Below the pieces are notes generated by a model. It was not told where the DNA came from, made no database searches, and was given only the letters and a program-made list of their open reading frames with translations. Shown here piece by piece: positions 42,705 to 51,128 of a DNA stretch of 64,000 nt (the stretch's first letter is position 1; every line of letters starts with the position of its first letter). Position numbers and translations under genes: made by a program. The stretch comes from Candidatus Howiella intestinavium (lineage in GTDB: Bacteria > Bacillota > Clostridia > Oscillospirales > Acutalibacteraceae): the NCBI GenBank assembly GCA_904420585.1, contig CAJFVX010000003.1:45863-109862 (forward strand), given 5' to 3'.

Positions 42705-43064
42705 TCAGGCCTTCCAAAGGCCGTGGAGATTGCAGCAGGCGTAGGCGGCCAGCGCCTTTTCACCGGGCAGAAGGGCAAATTCAGCCTTCGGCGGCTGGCC
42801 GGGACACAGCCGGCGGACGGTTACGCCCCGGTCGGTTTCCAGGGCAATCCACTGGATCCAGTGTTCGGCCTCCATGGGATGCTCCACCTGCCCCACCGAT
42901 ACGGTCACCCGGCCGGGCGCCGTCCCATCCAGGCGCACCGGGACATGCTTTTCCACCGCCCCGTCCACCCTTCCGGGCACAAGCTCCTTCAGTCCGGGCA
43001 TGGGGCGGTCGTCGGCGGTAAGCAGCAAAGCCGTTCCGCCCGTTTCGCATACATAAAACTTCAT
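42705..43064 (-). CDS. Superoxide reductase (desulfoferrodoxin/neelaredoxin family)
   Basis: 119 residues from the ATG at 43064, which follows AAAGGAGG; the upstream extension is rejected. The SOR iron centre is complete: H in EKHVPVRLDG, H in VEHPMEAEH (both histidines) and C-N-L-H in CCNLHGLWK. The N-terminal MKFYVCETGG is a remnant of the rubredoxin-like desulforedoxin domain and keeps only one of its four cysteines, so this is a one-iron (class II/III-type) enzyme. It reduces superoxide to hydrogen peroxide in anaerobes. It ends a cluster with nrdG, whose product is oxygen-sensitive, so protection of the radical enzymes is a sensible link. Confidence 0.87.
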   Translation of the reverse strand: MKFYVCETGGTALLLTADDRPMPGLKELVPGRVDGAVEKHVPVRLDGTAPGRVTVSVGQVEHPMEAEHWIQWIALETDRGVTVRRLCPGQPPKAEFALLPGEKALAAYACCNLHGLWKA

Positions 43065-43150
43065 TTTTGCGGCCTCCTTTTCGGTTTGCAAACCCGTCCG
43101 GCTCCATGAAAAGCCGGCCTCCTATTCAGCTTGCGCACCGGCGGCCGTTT

Positions 43151-43684
43151 TTATTCCTCGGTTTCTTCGTCCCACAAGACCACCCGGCCGGCCCGCAGGG
43201 TTTCGGGCATGCGAATCAGCCGCTGGTTGGACGACCCCCGGAAGCGCAGGGATATGTCCTTTTTCTCCTCTATAAAGGGGCCGTCTACCAGCACGTCCAG
43301 CTGGGAAAGCAGCCCGTCTGTGACCTCGCACCGCCAGGGGCTTTCGGAAAGCAGCTCGTTTTCCAGCACCGAACCGGTAAAGCACCAGATGGTCTTCTTC
43401 GGATACCGCCGGCGGACTTTCTGCAGAAAAGGCAGCAGGGCCCGCTGGTTGTCCGGCTCAAAGGGCTCGCCGCCCAGCACGGTCAGGCCGTTGATATAGG
43501 AGGGCGCCAGGGCCTCCAGCAGCTCCCGCTCGGTATCGGCGGTAAAGGGGCGGCCGTAGGTAAAACACCAGGTCTCGGCGTTGAAGCAGTTTTTGCAGCA
43601 GTGGGTGCACCCCGAGACAAACAGGGACACCCGCACCCCTATGCCGTTGGCGATGTCGGTCTTTTTGATTTCTCCGTAATACAT
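43151..43684 (-). CDS. nrdG: Anaerobic ribonucleotide reductase activase NrdG
   Basis: 177 residues from the ATG at 43684 (MYYGEIKKTDIANG is the normal family start); an in-frame ATG at 43696 is an alternative. Radical-SAM cluster motif in VSGCTHCCKNCFN (CxxxCxxC), with LTVLGGEPFEPDN for SAM binding. It transfers a hydrogen abstraction from adenosylmethionine to make the glycyl radical on NrdD. It is separated from nrdD by a DUF4003 gene. Confidence 0.95.
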   Translation of the reverse strand: MYYGEIKKTDIANGIGVRVSLFVSGCTHCCKNCFNAETWCFTYGRPFTADTERELLEALAPSYINGLTVLGGEPFEPDNQRALLPFLQKVRRRYPKKTIWCFTGSVLENELLSESPWRCEVTDGLLSQLDVLVDGPFIEEKKDISLRFRGSSNQRLIRMPETLRAGRVVLWDEETEE

Positions 43685-43709
43685 ACCTCTCCCCATCCCT
43701 TGCTTATTT

Positions 43710-44711
43710 TTAGTTCCCGCCGGCGCTGGCGCTGGCTCCGGCTGCGGCGCTGGCAGCGGCTACGGCCGCGCACAGGGCGGCCTGCTGCGCCGCCACCAGG
43801 GAGAGGGTCCCGCCCACGGCTGCGGACTGCATGGCGTTCTCCGCCGCCTGCTCCCTGTAACCGGCGGATACCAGCATACCGGCGTGCATCAGCCGCTGCT
43901 TCCGCCCCAGGCCCAGCAAACCGTACCCCGATTGCCCGGAGAGATAATCGTCCGCCTGGATGACCTTTTCTATAATTGCCTCCGGCTCCTCCGGCAGCAG
44001 GGCCAGCACCCCCAGGGTGGCCAATTCATATTCGGTGCCGTACTTATATCCCCGGTCTTTGAGCCCTTGATAAAGCCCCATGGTCCTTTGGCATTTCTCC
44101 TCCGCCGGGTATTCTCCCAGCGCCAGCACATGGCTCAGGGACTGGACGGCGTTGGCCGAAAAGAACGCGGGCTTCAGCAGCCGATAGCAGCCTTCGGTCT
44201 CTTCCACCGTTTCCTCCTCCGGCCGGGGGGAAAGGGCCAAAAGGGCGGCAAAGATGCTGTCCTCCCCCGACGTGAGGAAGGGGTGTTCCGCCTTCATCAA
44301 ATCGTAAATCCGCCGGCAGCGGGCGGCCGTTTCGGCATACCGGCTTTTTTCCGTCTCCTCCGCCAGAAGCATGGCGGCCACCGGCAGGTACTGGGAAACG
44401 AAAAAATACCCCTTCAGCGCATCATACAGCCCCAGCGCCCGCCGCAGCCGGCCGCCGGGGTCTCCGTCCGCCGCCAGCAGGGATAGAATCGCCAGCCTGG
44501 CCGTCCCTCGGAAACCGTTAAAGGGCCCCGTCTGCTCTTTTAAAATCCGGTCGCAGTGCCGCAGCGCCGCCGGGTCGGCTGTCTGCCCCCTCCCGGTGAA
44601 TACGGCCGCGCAGACCGGATACAGATAGGCGCTCTCCCACCGGAATGCCTTCCGCAGGATATCCCGGTTTTCGATAAAAAGGTCGCACAAAGCCCGCAGT
44701 TCGTCTCTCAT
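43710..44711 (-). CDS. DUF4003 family protein
   Basis: 333 residues, cytoplasmic, almost wholly helical. It has the DUF4003 pattern: LCDLFIENRDILRKAFRWES at the N-terminus, AAVFTGRGQ, AILSLLAADGDPG, and a C-terminal GKQRLMHAG-like GRKQRLMHAGMLVSAGY followed by an Ala/Ser-rich tail. The function is unknown. It is placed between nrdD (after a terminator) and nrdG (26 nt before it), so it is probably co-transcribed with nrdG. The Ala-rich tail (AAVAAASAAAGASASAGGN) is low complexity. Confidence 0.78.
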   Translation of the reverse strand: MRDELRALCDLFIENRDILRKAFRWESAYLYPVCAAVFTGRGQTADPAALRHCDRILKEQTGPFNGFRGTARLAILSLLAADGDPGGRLRRALGLYDALKGYFFVSQYLPVAAMLLAEETEKSRYAETAARCRRIYDLMKAEHPFLTSGEDSIFAALLALSPRPEEETVEETEGCYRLLKPAFFSANAVQSLSHVLALGEYPAEEKCQRTMGLYQGLKDRGYKYGTEYELATLGVLALLPEEPEAIIEKVIQADDYLSGQSGYGLLGLGRKQRLMHAGMLVSAGYREQAAENAMQSAAVGGTLSLVAAQQAALCAAVAAASAAAGASASAGGN

Positions 44712-44745
44712 GTTCCGTCCTCCCCCGGCCGAAAAGCCCTGCGCC

Positions 44746-44788
44746 CGAAAACCCGCGGCCGCCTGGCCAGAGGCCGGACGTCCGCGGG
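44746..44788 (-). terminator. Terminator between nrdD and the DUF4003 gene
   Basis: CCCGCGG (44752-44758) pairs with CCGCGGG (44782-44788), with a further inner GGCC/GGCC stem; on the minus strand TTTTCG follows. It may only partly stop transcription into the following genes. Confidence 0.65.
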
Positions 44789-44825
44789 TCCATACCGTTA
44801 TTTTATCCGTCTTTAACGGAATTTT

Positions 44826-47000
44826 TTACAGATGCAGCACCCGCTCCTTGATTTCCTGGGTGCGGCCCTGGTTCCAGAACTGGGTGCCGATGTAGCCGCA
44901 GGTCCTGCGGGCCACATTCATCTTGCTCTGGTCCCGGTTGCCGCACTTGGGGCACTCCCAGACCAGCTTGCCGTCATCGTTTACAATGGCGATTTCCCCG
45001 TCGAACCCGCACTCCTGGCAGTAGTCGCTCTTGGTGTTCAGCTCGGCGTACATGATGTTGTCATAGATAAACTTCATGACCTGCAGAACCCCTTCCAGGT
45101 TGTTCTGCATATTGGGCACCTCCACATAGCTGATGGCGCCGCCCGGGGACAGGGCCTGGAACCGGGACTCCAGCCGCAGCTTCTGGAAGGCGTCGATGGG
45201 CTCGGTCACATGGACGTGGTAGCTGTTGGTGATATAGTTCTTGTCGGTCACGCCCTCGATGACGCCGAACCGCTTTTGCAGGCACTTGGCAAATTTATAG
45301 GTGGTGCTCTCCAGCGGCGTGCCGTAGAGGCTGTAGTCGATATTCTCGGCCTTCTTCCACTTGGCCGTATACTCGTTGAGCTTCTGCATGATTTCCAGGC
45401 CGAAGGCCTCCCCTTCGGGCTCGGTGAGCTTCTTACCGGTCATGCTGTAGACGCACTCCCACAGCCCCGCATAGCCCAGGGATATGGTGGAATATCCGCC
45501 GTGGAGCAGCTTATCGATGGTCTCTCCCTTTTGCAGCCGGGCCAGAGCGCCGTACTGCCACAGGATGGGAGCCGCGTCGGACAGGGTGCCGGTCAGGCGC
45601 TCATGCCGGCACTGGAGGGCCCGGTGGCAGAGATCCATGCGCTGGTCGAAAATCTCCCAGAACCGCTCCATGTTCCCGCCGGCCGACAGGCCGATGTCCA
45701 CCAGGTTGACCGTCACAACCCCCTGGTTGAAGCGGCCGTAGTATTTCGGCTTGCCGTTCTCGTCCACATAGGGGGTTAAGAAGCTGCGGCAGCCCATGCA
45801 GGTATAGCACTGGCCGTCCCCGTTCTTGTCCACCTTCAGCTGCTTCATGATTTTTTCGGAGATATAGTCGGGCACCATGCGCTTGGCCGTACATTTGGCC
45901 GCAAGCCTCGTCAGGTAATAGTAGGGGGAATCGGGGTGGACGTTGTCCTCCTCCAGCACATAGACCAGCTTGGGGAAGGCGGGGGTGATCCACACCCCAT
46001 CCTCGTTTTTGACCCCTTCGTACCGCTGCTTGAGGGATTCCTCGATAATCAGGGCCAAATCCTTCTTTTCCTGCTCGTTTTTGGCCTCGTTCAGGTACAT
46101 GAAAACGGTGACAAAGGGGGCCTGGCCGTTGGTGGTCATGAGGGTCACCACCTGGTACTGAATGGTCTGCACCCCCCGCTTGATTTCATCCAGCAGCCGC
46201 TTCTCCACGATTTCGGAAAGGACTTCCGGATCCGGCCGACCCTCCAGGGCGGCCGCTTCCTCCTCCACCTGCCGGCGGATCTTGTCCCGGGAGACCTGCA
46301 CAAAGGGGGCTAAATGGGCCAGGCTGATGCTCTGGCCGCCGTACTGGCTGGAAGCCACCTGGGCGATGATCTGGGTGGCGATGTTGCAGGCGGTGGAAAA
46401 GCTGTGGGGCTTTTCAATCAGGGTGCCGCTGATGACCGTGCCGTTCTGGAGCATGTCTTCCAGATTGACCAGGTCGCAGTTGTGCATATGCTGGGCGTAA
46501 TAGTCCATGTCGTGGAAATGGATAATGCCCTGCTCATGAGCCTCCACAATATCCGGGGGCAGCAGCAGGCGCTTGGTGATGTCCTTGCTGACCTCCCCGG
46601 CCATATAGTCCCGCTGGACGCTGTTGACCGTGGGGTTCTTGTTGGAGTTCTCCTGCTTGACCTCCTCGTTGTTGCACTCGATGAGGCTGAGGATTTGATT
46701 GTCGGTTGTGTTGGACTGGCGGACCAAGGCCCGGGTATACCGGTACTTGATATACCGCTTGGCCACCTCAAAGGCTCCCTGGGCCATGATGCCGTTCTCC
46801 ACCAAATCCTGGATTTCCTCCACCGACAGGGCACGGTTGACCTTTTCGCACTCCCGCTCCACCTGTCCGGCGATAAGCTGGATCTGCTCGGGTGTGAGCT
46901 CCCTTGTCTGCTCGTCGGCATTGTTGGCCTTGGTGATGGCCGCGATAATCTTGGAAATGTCGAAAACAACCTCCGAGCCGTTTCGTTTGATGATCTTCAT
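44826..47000 (-). CDS. nrdD: Anaerobic ribonucleoside-triphosphate reductase NrdD
   Basis: 724 residues. An N-terminal ATP-cone (MKIIKRNGSEVVFDISKI ... to about 95) gives allosteric control. The catalytic ten-stranded barrel follows, and the C-terminus has a zinc site (CQECG ... CPKCGN) and the glycyl radical loop RRTCGYIG near residue 700. It reduces ribonucleoside triphosphates to dNTPs in anaerobic growth, activated by NrdG. The gap to the divergent Crp/Fnr gene contains a 16-bp palindrome and an AT-rich inverted stretch that may regulate it. Confidence 0.96.
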   Translation of the reverse strand: MKIIKRNGSEVVFDISKIIAAITKANNADEQTRELTPEQIQLIAGQVERECEKVNRALSVEEIQDLVENGIMAQGAFEVAKRYIKYRYTRALVRQSNTTDNQILSLIECNNEEVKQENSNKNPTVNSVQRDYMAGEVSKDITKRLLLPPDIVEAHEQGIIHFHDMDYYAQHMHNCDLVNLEDMLQNGTVISGTLIEKPHSFSTACNIATQIIAQVASSQYGGQSISLAHLAPFVQVSRDKIRRQVEEEAAALEGRPDPEVLSEIVEKRLLDEIKRGVQTIQYQVVTLMTTNGQAPFVTVFMYLNEAKNEQEKKDLALIIEESLKQRYEGVKNEDGVWITPAFPKLVYVLEEDNVHPDSPYYYLTRLAAKCTAKRMVPDYISEKIMKQLKVDKNGDGQCYTCMGCRSFLTPYVDENGKPKYYGRFNQGVVTVNLVDIGLSAGGNMERFWEIFDQRMDLCHRALQCRHERLTGTLSDAAPILWQYGALARLQKGETIDKLLHGGYSTISLGYAGLWECVYSMTGKKLTEPEGEAFGLEIMQKLNEYTAKWKKAENIDYSLYGTPLESTTYKFAKCLQKRFGVIEGVTDKNYITNSYHVHVTEPIDAFQKLRLESRFQALSPGGAISYVEVPNMQNNLEGVLQVMKFIYDNIMYAELNTKSDYCQECGFDGEIAIVNDDGKLVWECPKCGNRDQSKMNVARRTCGYIGTQFWNQGRTQEIKERVLHL

Positions 47001-47115
47001 GGTTCAGCCCTTCTTCTTTCCCAATCATAGATGTAGGTTTCCCCGCCGGCCGTTTGCCTAAAAGACGCCGGGGGAACCGGTTGCATTTACCATAACACAG
47101 ATTCCTACATATTGC

Positions 47116-47131
47116 TGTTGCAATTGCAACA
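47116..47131. promoter_or_regulatory. 16-bp perfect palindrome between nrdD and the Crp/Fnr gene
   Basis: TGTTGCAATTGCAACA is fully symmetrical and overlaps the -35 of the crp/fnr-like gene. A Crp/Fnr dimer site of this length is plausible, so autoregulation and control of nrdD are possible. Confidence 0.65.
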
Positions 47132-47146
47132 TCCAAGCAATATAAT
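47118..47146 (+). promoter_or_regulatory. Promoter of the Crp/Fnr-family gene
   Basis: -35 TTGCAA (47118-47123), 17-bp spacer, -10 TATAAT (47141-47146). Confidence 0.7.
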
Positions 47147-47197
47147 ACTATATATTGGGTCATAAATCAAGAGGCAAACCATATAGAGGTGTTGCAA

Positions 47198-47824
47198 ATG
47201 GGTACTTACGCAATATTTGACGGGATTTCCCCGGCCGAGCAGGAGCGGATGTTTACCTGCTTCCAGCCGGTAAAACAGCAGTTTTCGACGGGGGAAACCG
47301 TCATGCGCTATGCGGGCACTTTGCAGAAAATTGGCATACTCTTATCCGGCCGGGCCCACCTTTCCTGCGTGGACGCCCAGGGCCGGGAAAACCGGCTGGA
47401 ACAGCTGGGGCCGGACGATGTATTCGGGGAGATGTTCACCCTGCCCATGGAGAGCCTGCATTACTTTGTGACGGCCGAAACGGCCTGCGAAGTCCTGTTC
47501 ATCGACTACGCCCATGTGATCAAGCGGTGCGAGAAGGCCTGCGCCCATCACAGCCAGCTGGTGCACAATCTTTTCTGCATGACGGCCCACAAATCCCGAA
47601 TGCAGACCATGCATCTCAGCGTCCTCAGCCAGCGGACGGTGCGGTTAAAGCTGCTGACCTATTTTGAACTGCTCTGCCGCTACGTCCCCGGCCGGCTGCC
47701 CATGTCCTACAGCGCCCTGGCCGACTATCTGAGCGTAGACCGCAGCGCCATGATGCGGGAAATCAAGAAGATGAAGGAGGAAGGGCTTGTACGCATTGAG
47801 GGGAAGCGGGTGGAATTGCTGTAG
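47198..47824 (+). CDS. Crp/Fnr family transcriptional regulator
   Basis: 208 residues from the ATG at 47198, 7-8 nt after AGAGGT; a GTG at 47189 is an unlikely alternative. N-terminal cyclic-nucleotide-binding jelly roll (LGPDDVFGEMFTLP), long dimerisation helix, and C-terminal winged HTH (MSYSALADYLSVDRSAMMREIKKMKEEGLVRIEG). The classical N-terminal FNR cysteine cluster is not present, so an iron-sulfur oxygen sensor of the E. coli FNR kind is unlikely. The ligand is unknown. It is divergent from nrdD, and the shared gap holds a perfect palindrome. Confidence 0.88.
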   Translation: MGTYAIFDGISPAEQERMFTCFQPVKQQFSTGETVMRYAGTLQKIGILLSGRAHLSCVDAQGRENRLEQLGPDDVFGEMFTLPMESLHYFVTAETACEVLFIDYAHVIKRCEKACAHHSQLVHNLFCMTAHKSRMQTMHLSVLSQRTVRLKLLTYFELLCRYVPGRLPMSYSALADYLSVDRSAMMREIKKMKEEGLVRIEGKRVELL

Positions 47825-47830
47825 AAAATC

Positions 47831-48478
47831 CTACTCATCAAAATAGACGGTGACGATATCATCCGCTGTGCTGTTCTCGCCGAACAGGTAGACGGTCGCC
47901 CGGTCGTCCTGCCAATCCACAACCGTCTTACCGTCCCGGAAGGGATGTACATAGTCATTGTAGCTATCCCTGAAAACACCCCGGATAAAAAACGGGTTTT
48001 CCGCTTTATACAGGTATAACATACTGTTGTGAAAGCCGAACATTCCTTCTCTGCATACAATGCGATGCTGTCCGTCCGGAGATATATAGGTATAATATGC
48101 TGCAAAGCAGCTTCCGGAGCCCAACAGCAGGCTCATATAAACAGCAGCTGTCATGATAGCCAAACTTCCCATAATTTTCAGCCAGGCCTTTTTTTCCCCC
48201 GACCAAAGCAGGATAAGCGCGGCTGCTACGGTGATGATATCTAACAATAAATGGACAGGCCCGCCGTCTATACCATGGAAATAGAAAATGGTATTTGTGC
48301 ATCTTTCGTAGACCGCCAGTAAAATGTTGACAGCCAGAGAACCCAGCAGCAAAAACAGACAAATCTTTTTGCTTCTATGCAAGCTATCCACCCACCTTAT
48401 TATCTGTACTTGAAAATGAAATCTGCGAATGCATTTGCCGCCGCCTTCTTCTGCTGCATAGGTATCGCATTCCCCCAA
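47831..48478 (-). CDS. Uncharacterised membrane protein with extracytoplasmic C-terminal domain
   Basis: 215 residues from a TTG at 48478, the longest frame; the true start could be a GTG near 48391 (186 residues), as ribosome-binding sites are weak for both. Three hydrophobic helices (IRRFH... then ICLFLLLGSLAVNILLAVY, VHLLLDIITVAAALILLW, IMGSLAIMTAAVYMSLLLG) are followed by a soluble beta-rich tail (YTYISPDGQHRIVCREG ... VVDWQDDRATVYLFGENS). I do not recognise a family. Codon use and base composition are AT-richer than its neighbours. Convergent with the Crp/Fnr gene, 6 nt apart. Confidence 0.55.
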   Translation of the reverse strand: MGECDTYAAEEGGGKCIRRFHFQVQIIRWVDSLHRSKKICLFLLLGSLAVNILLAVYERCTNTIFYFHGIDGGPVHLLLDIITVAAALILLWSGEKKAWLKIMGSLAIMTAAVYMSLLLGSGSCFAAYYTYISPDGQHRIVCREGMFGFHNSMLYLYKAENPFFIRGVFRDSYNDYVHPFRDGKTVVDWQDDRATVYLFGENSTADDIVTVYFDE

Positions 48479-48591
48479 GTCTATAATAACTTAAATAATA
48501 AAATTTGTAAATATTTTTTATAAATTATTACAATTTTGTGACGATTAAGCACCAGACGCTTTTATCTCTGCCCTCTTGACAAGAATTTTCG

Positions 48592-48620
48592 TTGCATATA
48601 GAACGCCGCCATGCTAGAAT
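48592..48620 (+). promoter_or_regulatory. Promoter for the large membrane protein
   Basis: -35 TTGCAT (48592-48597), 17-bp spacer, -10 TAGAAT (48615-48620). A consensus TTGACA at 48576-48581 upstream, with a weaker -10, may form a second start. Confidence 0.55.
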
Positions 48621-48724
48621 GAGGGCAGCATACGCTGCGGTAAACTGGCCTGCGGCGTTTTTCCTCCCCGGCCGGCCGGCGGCGGTACGGGGCATCCCTT
48701 TCCGCCGGAGATGAAGGAGTTTTT

Positions 48725-50422
48725 ATGTTCCGCAAACATGTACTGCCCATCCTCCTGACCCTTATAGCCGGCTTCCTTTATTTCTATTTCTCCCTGCCGG
48801 TCCTCAACATCCGCTCCTCCTCCCTCTGGGGATTCCTTTTGTTCCTGGTTATTTTCTACCTCATCGCCCGGCTGTTCTGTTCGGTGCGGCTGAAAAAATA
48901 CGTACACATCCGGCAGGGAAAATTCACCTGGGAGCGCCACGCTTCCGGGCATACCTTTGGAAAAAAGGGGAAAATTATCCTGGGCGCGGCCATCGGCGTC
49001 ATCGTCGTGGCCGGGGCGGCCATCTGGATTTCCTCCTCCCAGATGTTCCGGGCCTCCGCCTACCAGCAGATGCTCACGGTGGAGGAAGGGGTCTTCCAGG
49101 AGGACATCGCCGAGCTTTCCTTCTCCCAAATCCCCGTGGTGGATAAGGACACGGCCCAGCGGCTGGGCGGCCGGAAAATCGGCGACATGGTGGACCTGGT
49201 CTCCCAGTTCAGCGTCTCCGACCTCTACACCCAGATAAACTACCAGCAGAAGCCCTTCCGGGTCTCCCCGCTGGAATATGCCAGCTTTTTCAAATGGATT
49301 GCCAACCGGGACGAGGGCATCCCCTACTATGTCACCATCGACATGGCCTCCCAGGACACCCAGATGGTCCAGCTGGAGGAGGGCATGAAGTATTCCCCCA
49401 GCGAATACTTTAACCGGGATTTGGTGCGGCATATCCGCTTTCAGTATCCCACCAAAATGATTTACAACTTAAACTTTGAAATCGACGACCAGGGGCATCC
49501 CTACTGGACCGCTTCGGTTTACGATTACACCATCGGATTTTTAGGCGGCAAGGACATCACCGGCCTTATCCTGGTGGATGCCGTAACGGGGGACACCACC
49601 TATTATAAGGTGGGCGAAGTCCCCTCCTGGCTGGACCAGGTCTTTTCGGCCGACCTGGTGGTGGAGCAGGCTGACTACTGGGGCAAGTACGGCAACGGCT
49701 ATTGGAACACCGTCTTTTCCCAGAAGGGCGTGGTAACCACCACCCAGGGGTACAACTACATCGCCCTAAACGACGACGTCTGGCTGTTCACCGGCATCAC
49801 CTCGGTGGTGTCGGACAAATCCAACATCGGCTTTATTCTCATCAACCTGCGCACCAAAGAATGCAAGCGGTACGCGGTAAACGGCGCCGAGGAGTTCTCG
49901 GCCATGTCCTCGGCTGAGGGCAAGGTACAGGAGAAGGGCTACACCGCCACCTTCCCCATCCTCATGAACATCGCCGACCAGCCCACCTATTTTATCAGCC
50001 TGAAGGACAACGCCGGCCTGGTGAAGGCCTATTCCTTCGTCTCGGTGGCCGACTACCAGATTGTAGGCGTAGGAGATACCCTGGAGGAGGCCCAGGACGA
50101 GTATATCCGGCTGCTGGGGTCCGAATCGACTGCGGCCGAAACCGAAGCGAAGGAAGCGGTGGGTACCATCGAACAAATCGCCTCGGCAGTCAAGGAGGGA
50201 AATTCCTACTATTATATCCGGCTGCAAAACGACGATACAGTTTACATCGCCTCCATCCAAATCAGCGACCTGCTGCCCATCCTCCAGCCCGGCGAAGGGG
50301 TTCTTCTGGAATACACCCAGCGGGACGACGGATTCCGGGATGTGACATCCCTGACCCGTGTGGAGGAAACGATTACAGACATAACCTCTTCCGTCCAGGA
50401 TGGGGCCGGCGCAGCGCAATAA
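48725..50422 (+). CDS. Large membrane-anchored protein of unknown function
   Basis: 565 residues with AAGGAG before the ATG. Two N-terminal helices (about 5-27 and 33-52), a basic cytoplasmic loop with a HIRQGKF stretch, and a third helix (GKIILGAAIGVIVVAGAAIWI, about 80-102) precede about 460 residues that should lie outside the membrane. The outer part is beta-rich (VTIDMASQDTQMVQLEEGMKY, YWTASVYDYTIGFLGGKD, YYKVGEVPSWLDQVF, YNYIALNDDVWLFTGI) with no recognisable catalytic motif, and ends in a small OB- or SH3-like segment. It may be a cell-envelope or secretion accessory protein; I cannot assign a function. It is monocistronic with a strong terminator. Confidence 0.7.
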   Translation: MFRKHVLPILLTLIAGFLYFYFSLPVLNIRSSSLWGFLLFLVIFYLIARLFCSVRLKKYVHIRQGKFTWERHASGHTFGKKGKIILGAAIGVIVVAGAAIWISSSQMFRASAYQQMLTVEEGVFQEDIAELSFSQIPVVDKDTAQRLGGRKIGDMVDLVSQFSVSDLYTQINYQQKPFRVSPLEYASFFKWIANRDEGIPYYVTIDMASQDTQMVQLEEGMKYSPSEYFNRDLVRHIRFQYPTKMIYNLNFEIDDQGHPYWTASVYDYTIGFLGGKDITGLILVDAVTGDTTYYKVGEVPSWLDQVFSADLVVEQADYWGKYGNGYWNTVFSQKGVVTTTQGYNYIALNDDVWLFTGITSVVSDKSNIGFILINLRTKECKRYAVNGAEEFSAMSSAEGKVQEKGYTATFPILMNIADQPTYFISLKDNAGLVKAYSFVSVADYQIVGVGDTLEEAQDEYIRLLGSESTAAETEAKEAVGTIEQIASAVKEGNSYYYIRLQNDDTVYIASIQISDLLPILQPGEGVLLEYTQRDDGFRDVTSLTRVEETITDITSSVQDGAGAAQ

Positions 50423-50462
50423 GCGCCAGCCGCAGCGGTCATCAGCAGAACTGTGTATAAAC

Positions 50463-50512
50463 AGCCCGAGCGCCGTACAGGAGTTTCCCTGTACGGTGCT
50501 CGGGCTTTTTTC
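50463..50512. terminator. Strong bidirectional terminator
   Basis: AGCCCGAG-CGCCGTACAGG (50463-50481) pairs along its length with CCTGTACGG-TGCTCGGGCT (50488-50506) with one mismatch, then tttttt. It ends the large membrane protein gene and the convergent small membrane protein gene. Confidence 0.9.
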
Positions 50513-50536
50513 CGGCGGCATATTTTGGCCGCATGG

Positions 50537-51016
50537 CTATTTCTTTTTTATCTCTTCCAGCCCCCGCTGGGTAATGCCGTTGCGTTCCCCAAAGTCGGAA
50601 AGCACCGGAAGCAGCTCCCGGCTGAACATCTTCTTTTGCAGCAGGATGGACCGCCCGTCTTTTGTATTCACATAGCAGTTGCCCGGCCGGGCATTGAAAT
50701 AAGTCCATTCAATGTAGGAAATATCGGCAGCCTGCACCCGGGTGGTATGGATGAATTTCACCGTAAGGCTGTCCCCCTCCACCGCCATGTACACCGTCAG
50801 CATATACCAAGCGAAGACCGATGAGGCCAGCAGGAAACCGCCGCCTACCCCCAGCAGGATGCGCGACCAGGTGGCAAGCCCGCTGTCAAAACAGGCGTAT
50901 CCTACGCCGCAGGCCCCCACCACCGTCAGCGCCAGGGCCATAAATATCAAATAGGGCCGGTTGGCCGTTACCAGCCGCCGCTGTTCCTTTTCCTTTTGTT
51001 CGGTGGCCTGTCCCAT
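50537..51016 (-). CDS. Small two-helix membrane protein with a PH-like/DUF6560-like C-terminal domain
   Basis: 159 residues. A charged N-terminus (MGQATEQKEKEQRR) is followed by two membrane helices (about 22-42 and 51-74) and a cytoplasmic beta-rich domain (YMAVEGDSLTVKFIHTTRVQAADISYIEW ... CYVNTKDGRSILLQKKMFS) that resembles bacterial PH domains. Function unknown; relatives of this type are often sensors or envelope-associated. No operon partner is evident. Confidence 0.6.
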   Translation of the reverse strand: MGQATEQKEKEQRRLVTANRPYLIFMALALTVVGACGVGYACFDSGLATWSRILLGVGGGFLLASSVFAWYMLTVYMAVEGDSLTVKFIHTTRVQAADISYIEWTYFNARPGNCYVNTKDGRSILLQKKMFSRELLPVLSDFGERNGITQRGLEEIKKK

Positions 51017-51063
51017 GCCGAATCCCGCCTTTCTTCTTTTTGTATTTCACGCCGCCGGCAGGC

Positions 51064-51111
51064 AAAAGCCCGGCCGCCCCCAGAACACAGACGGCTTGGG
51101 GGCTGCCGGGC
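51064..51111 (-). terminator. Terminator of the pur operon
   Basis: GCCCGGCCGCCCCCA (51068-51082) pairs with TGGGGGCTGCCGGGC (51097-51111), one mismatch; the minus strand continues TTTTGCC. Confidence 0.8.
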
Positions 51112-51128
51112 CAGCCGCAGCAGGCAGA

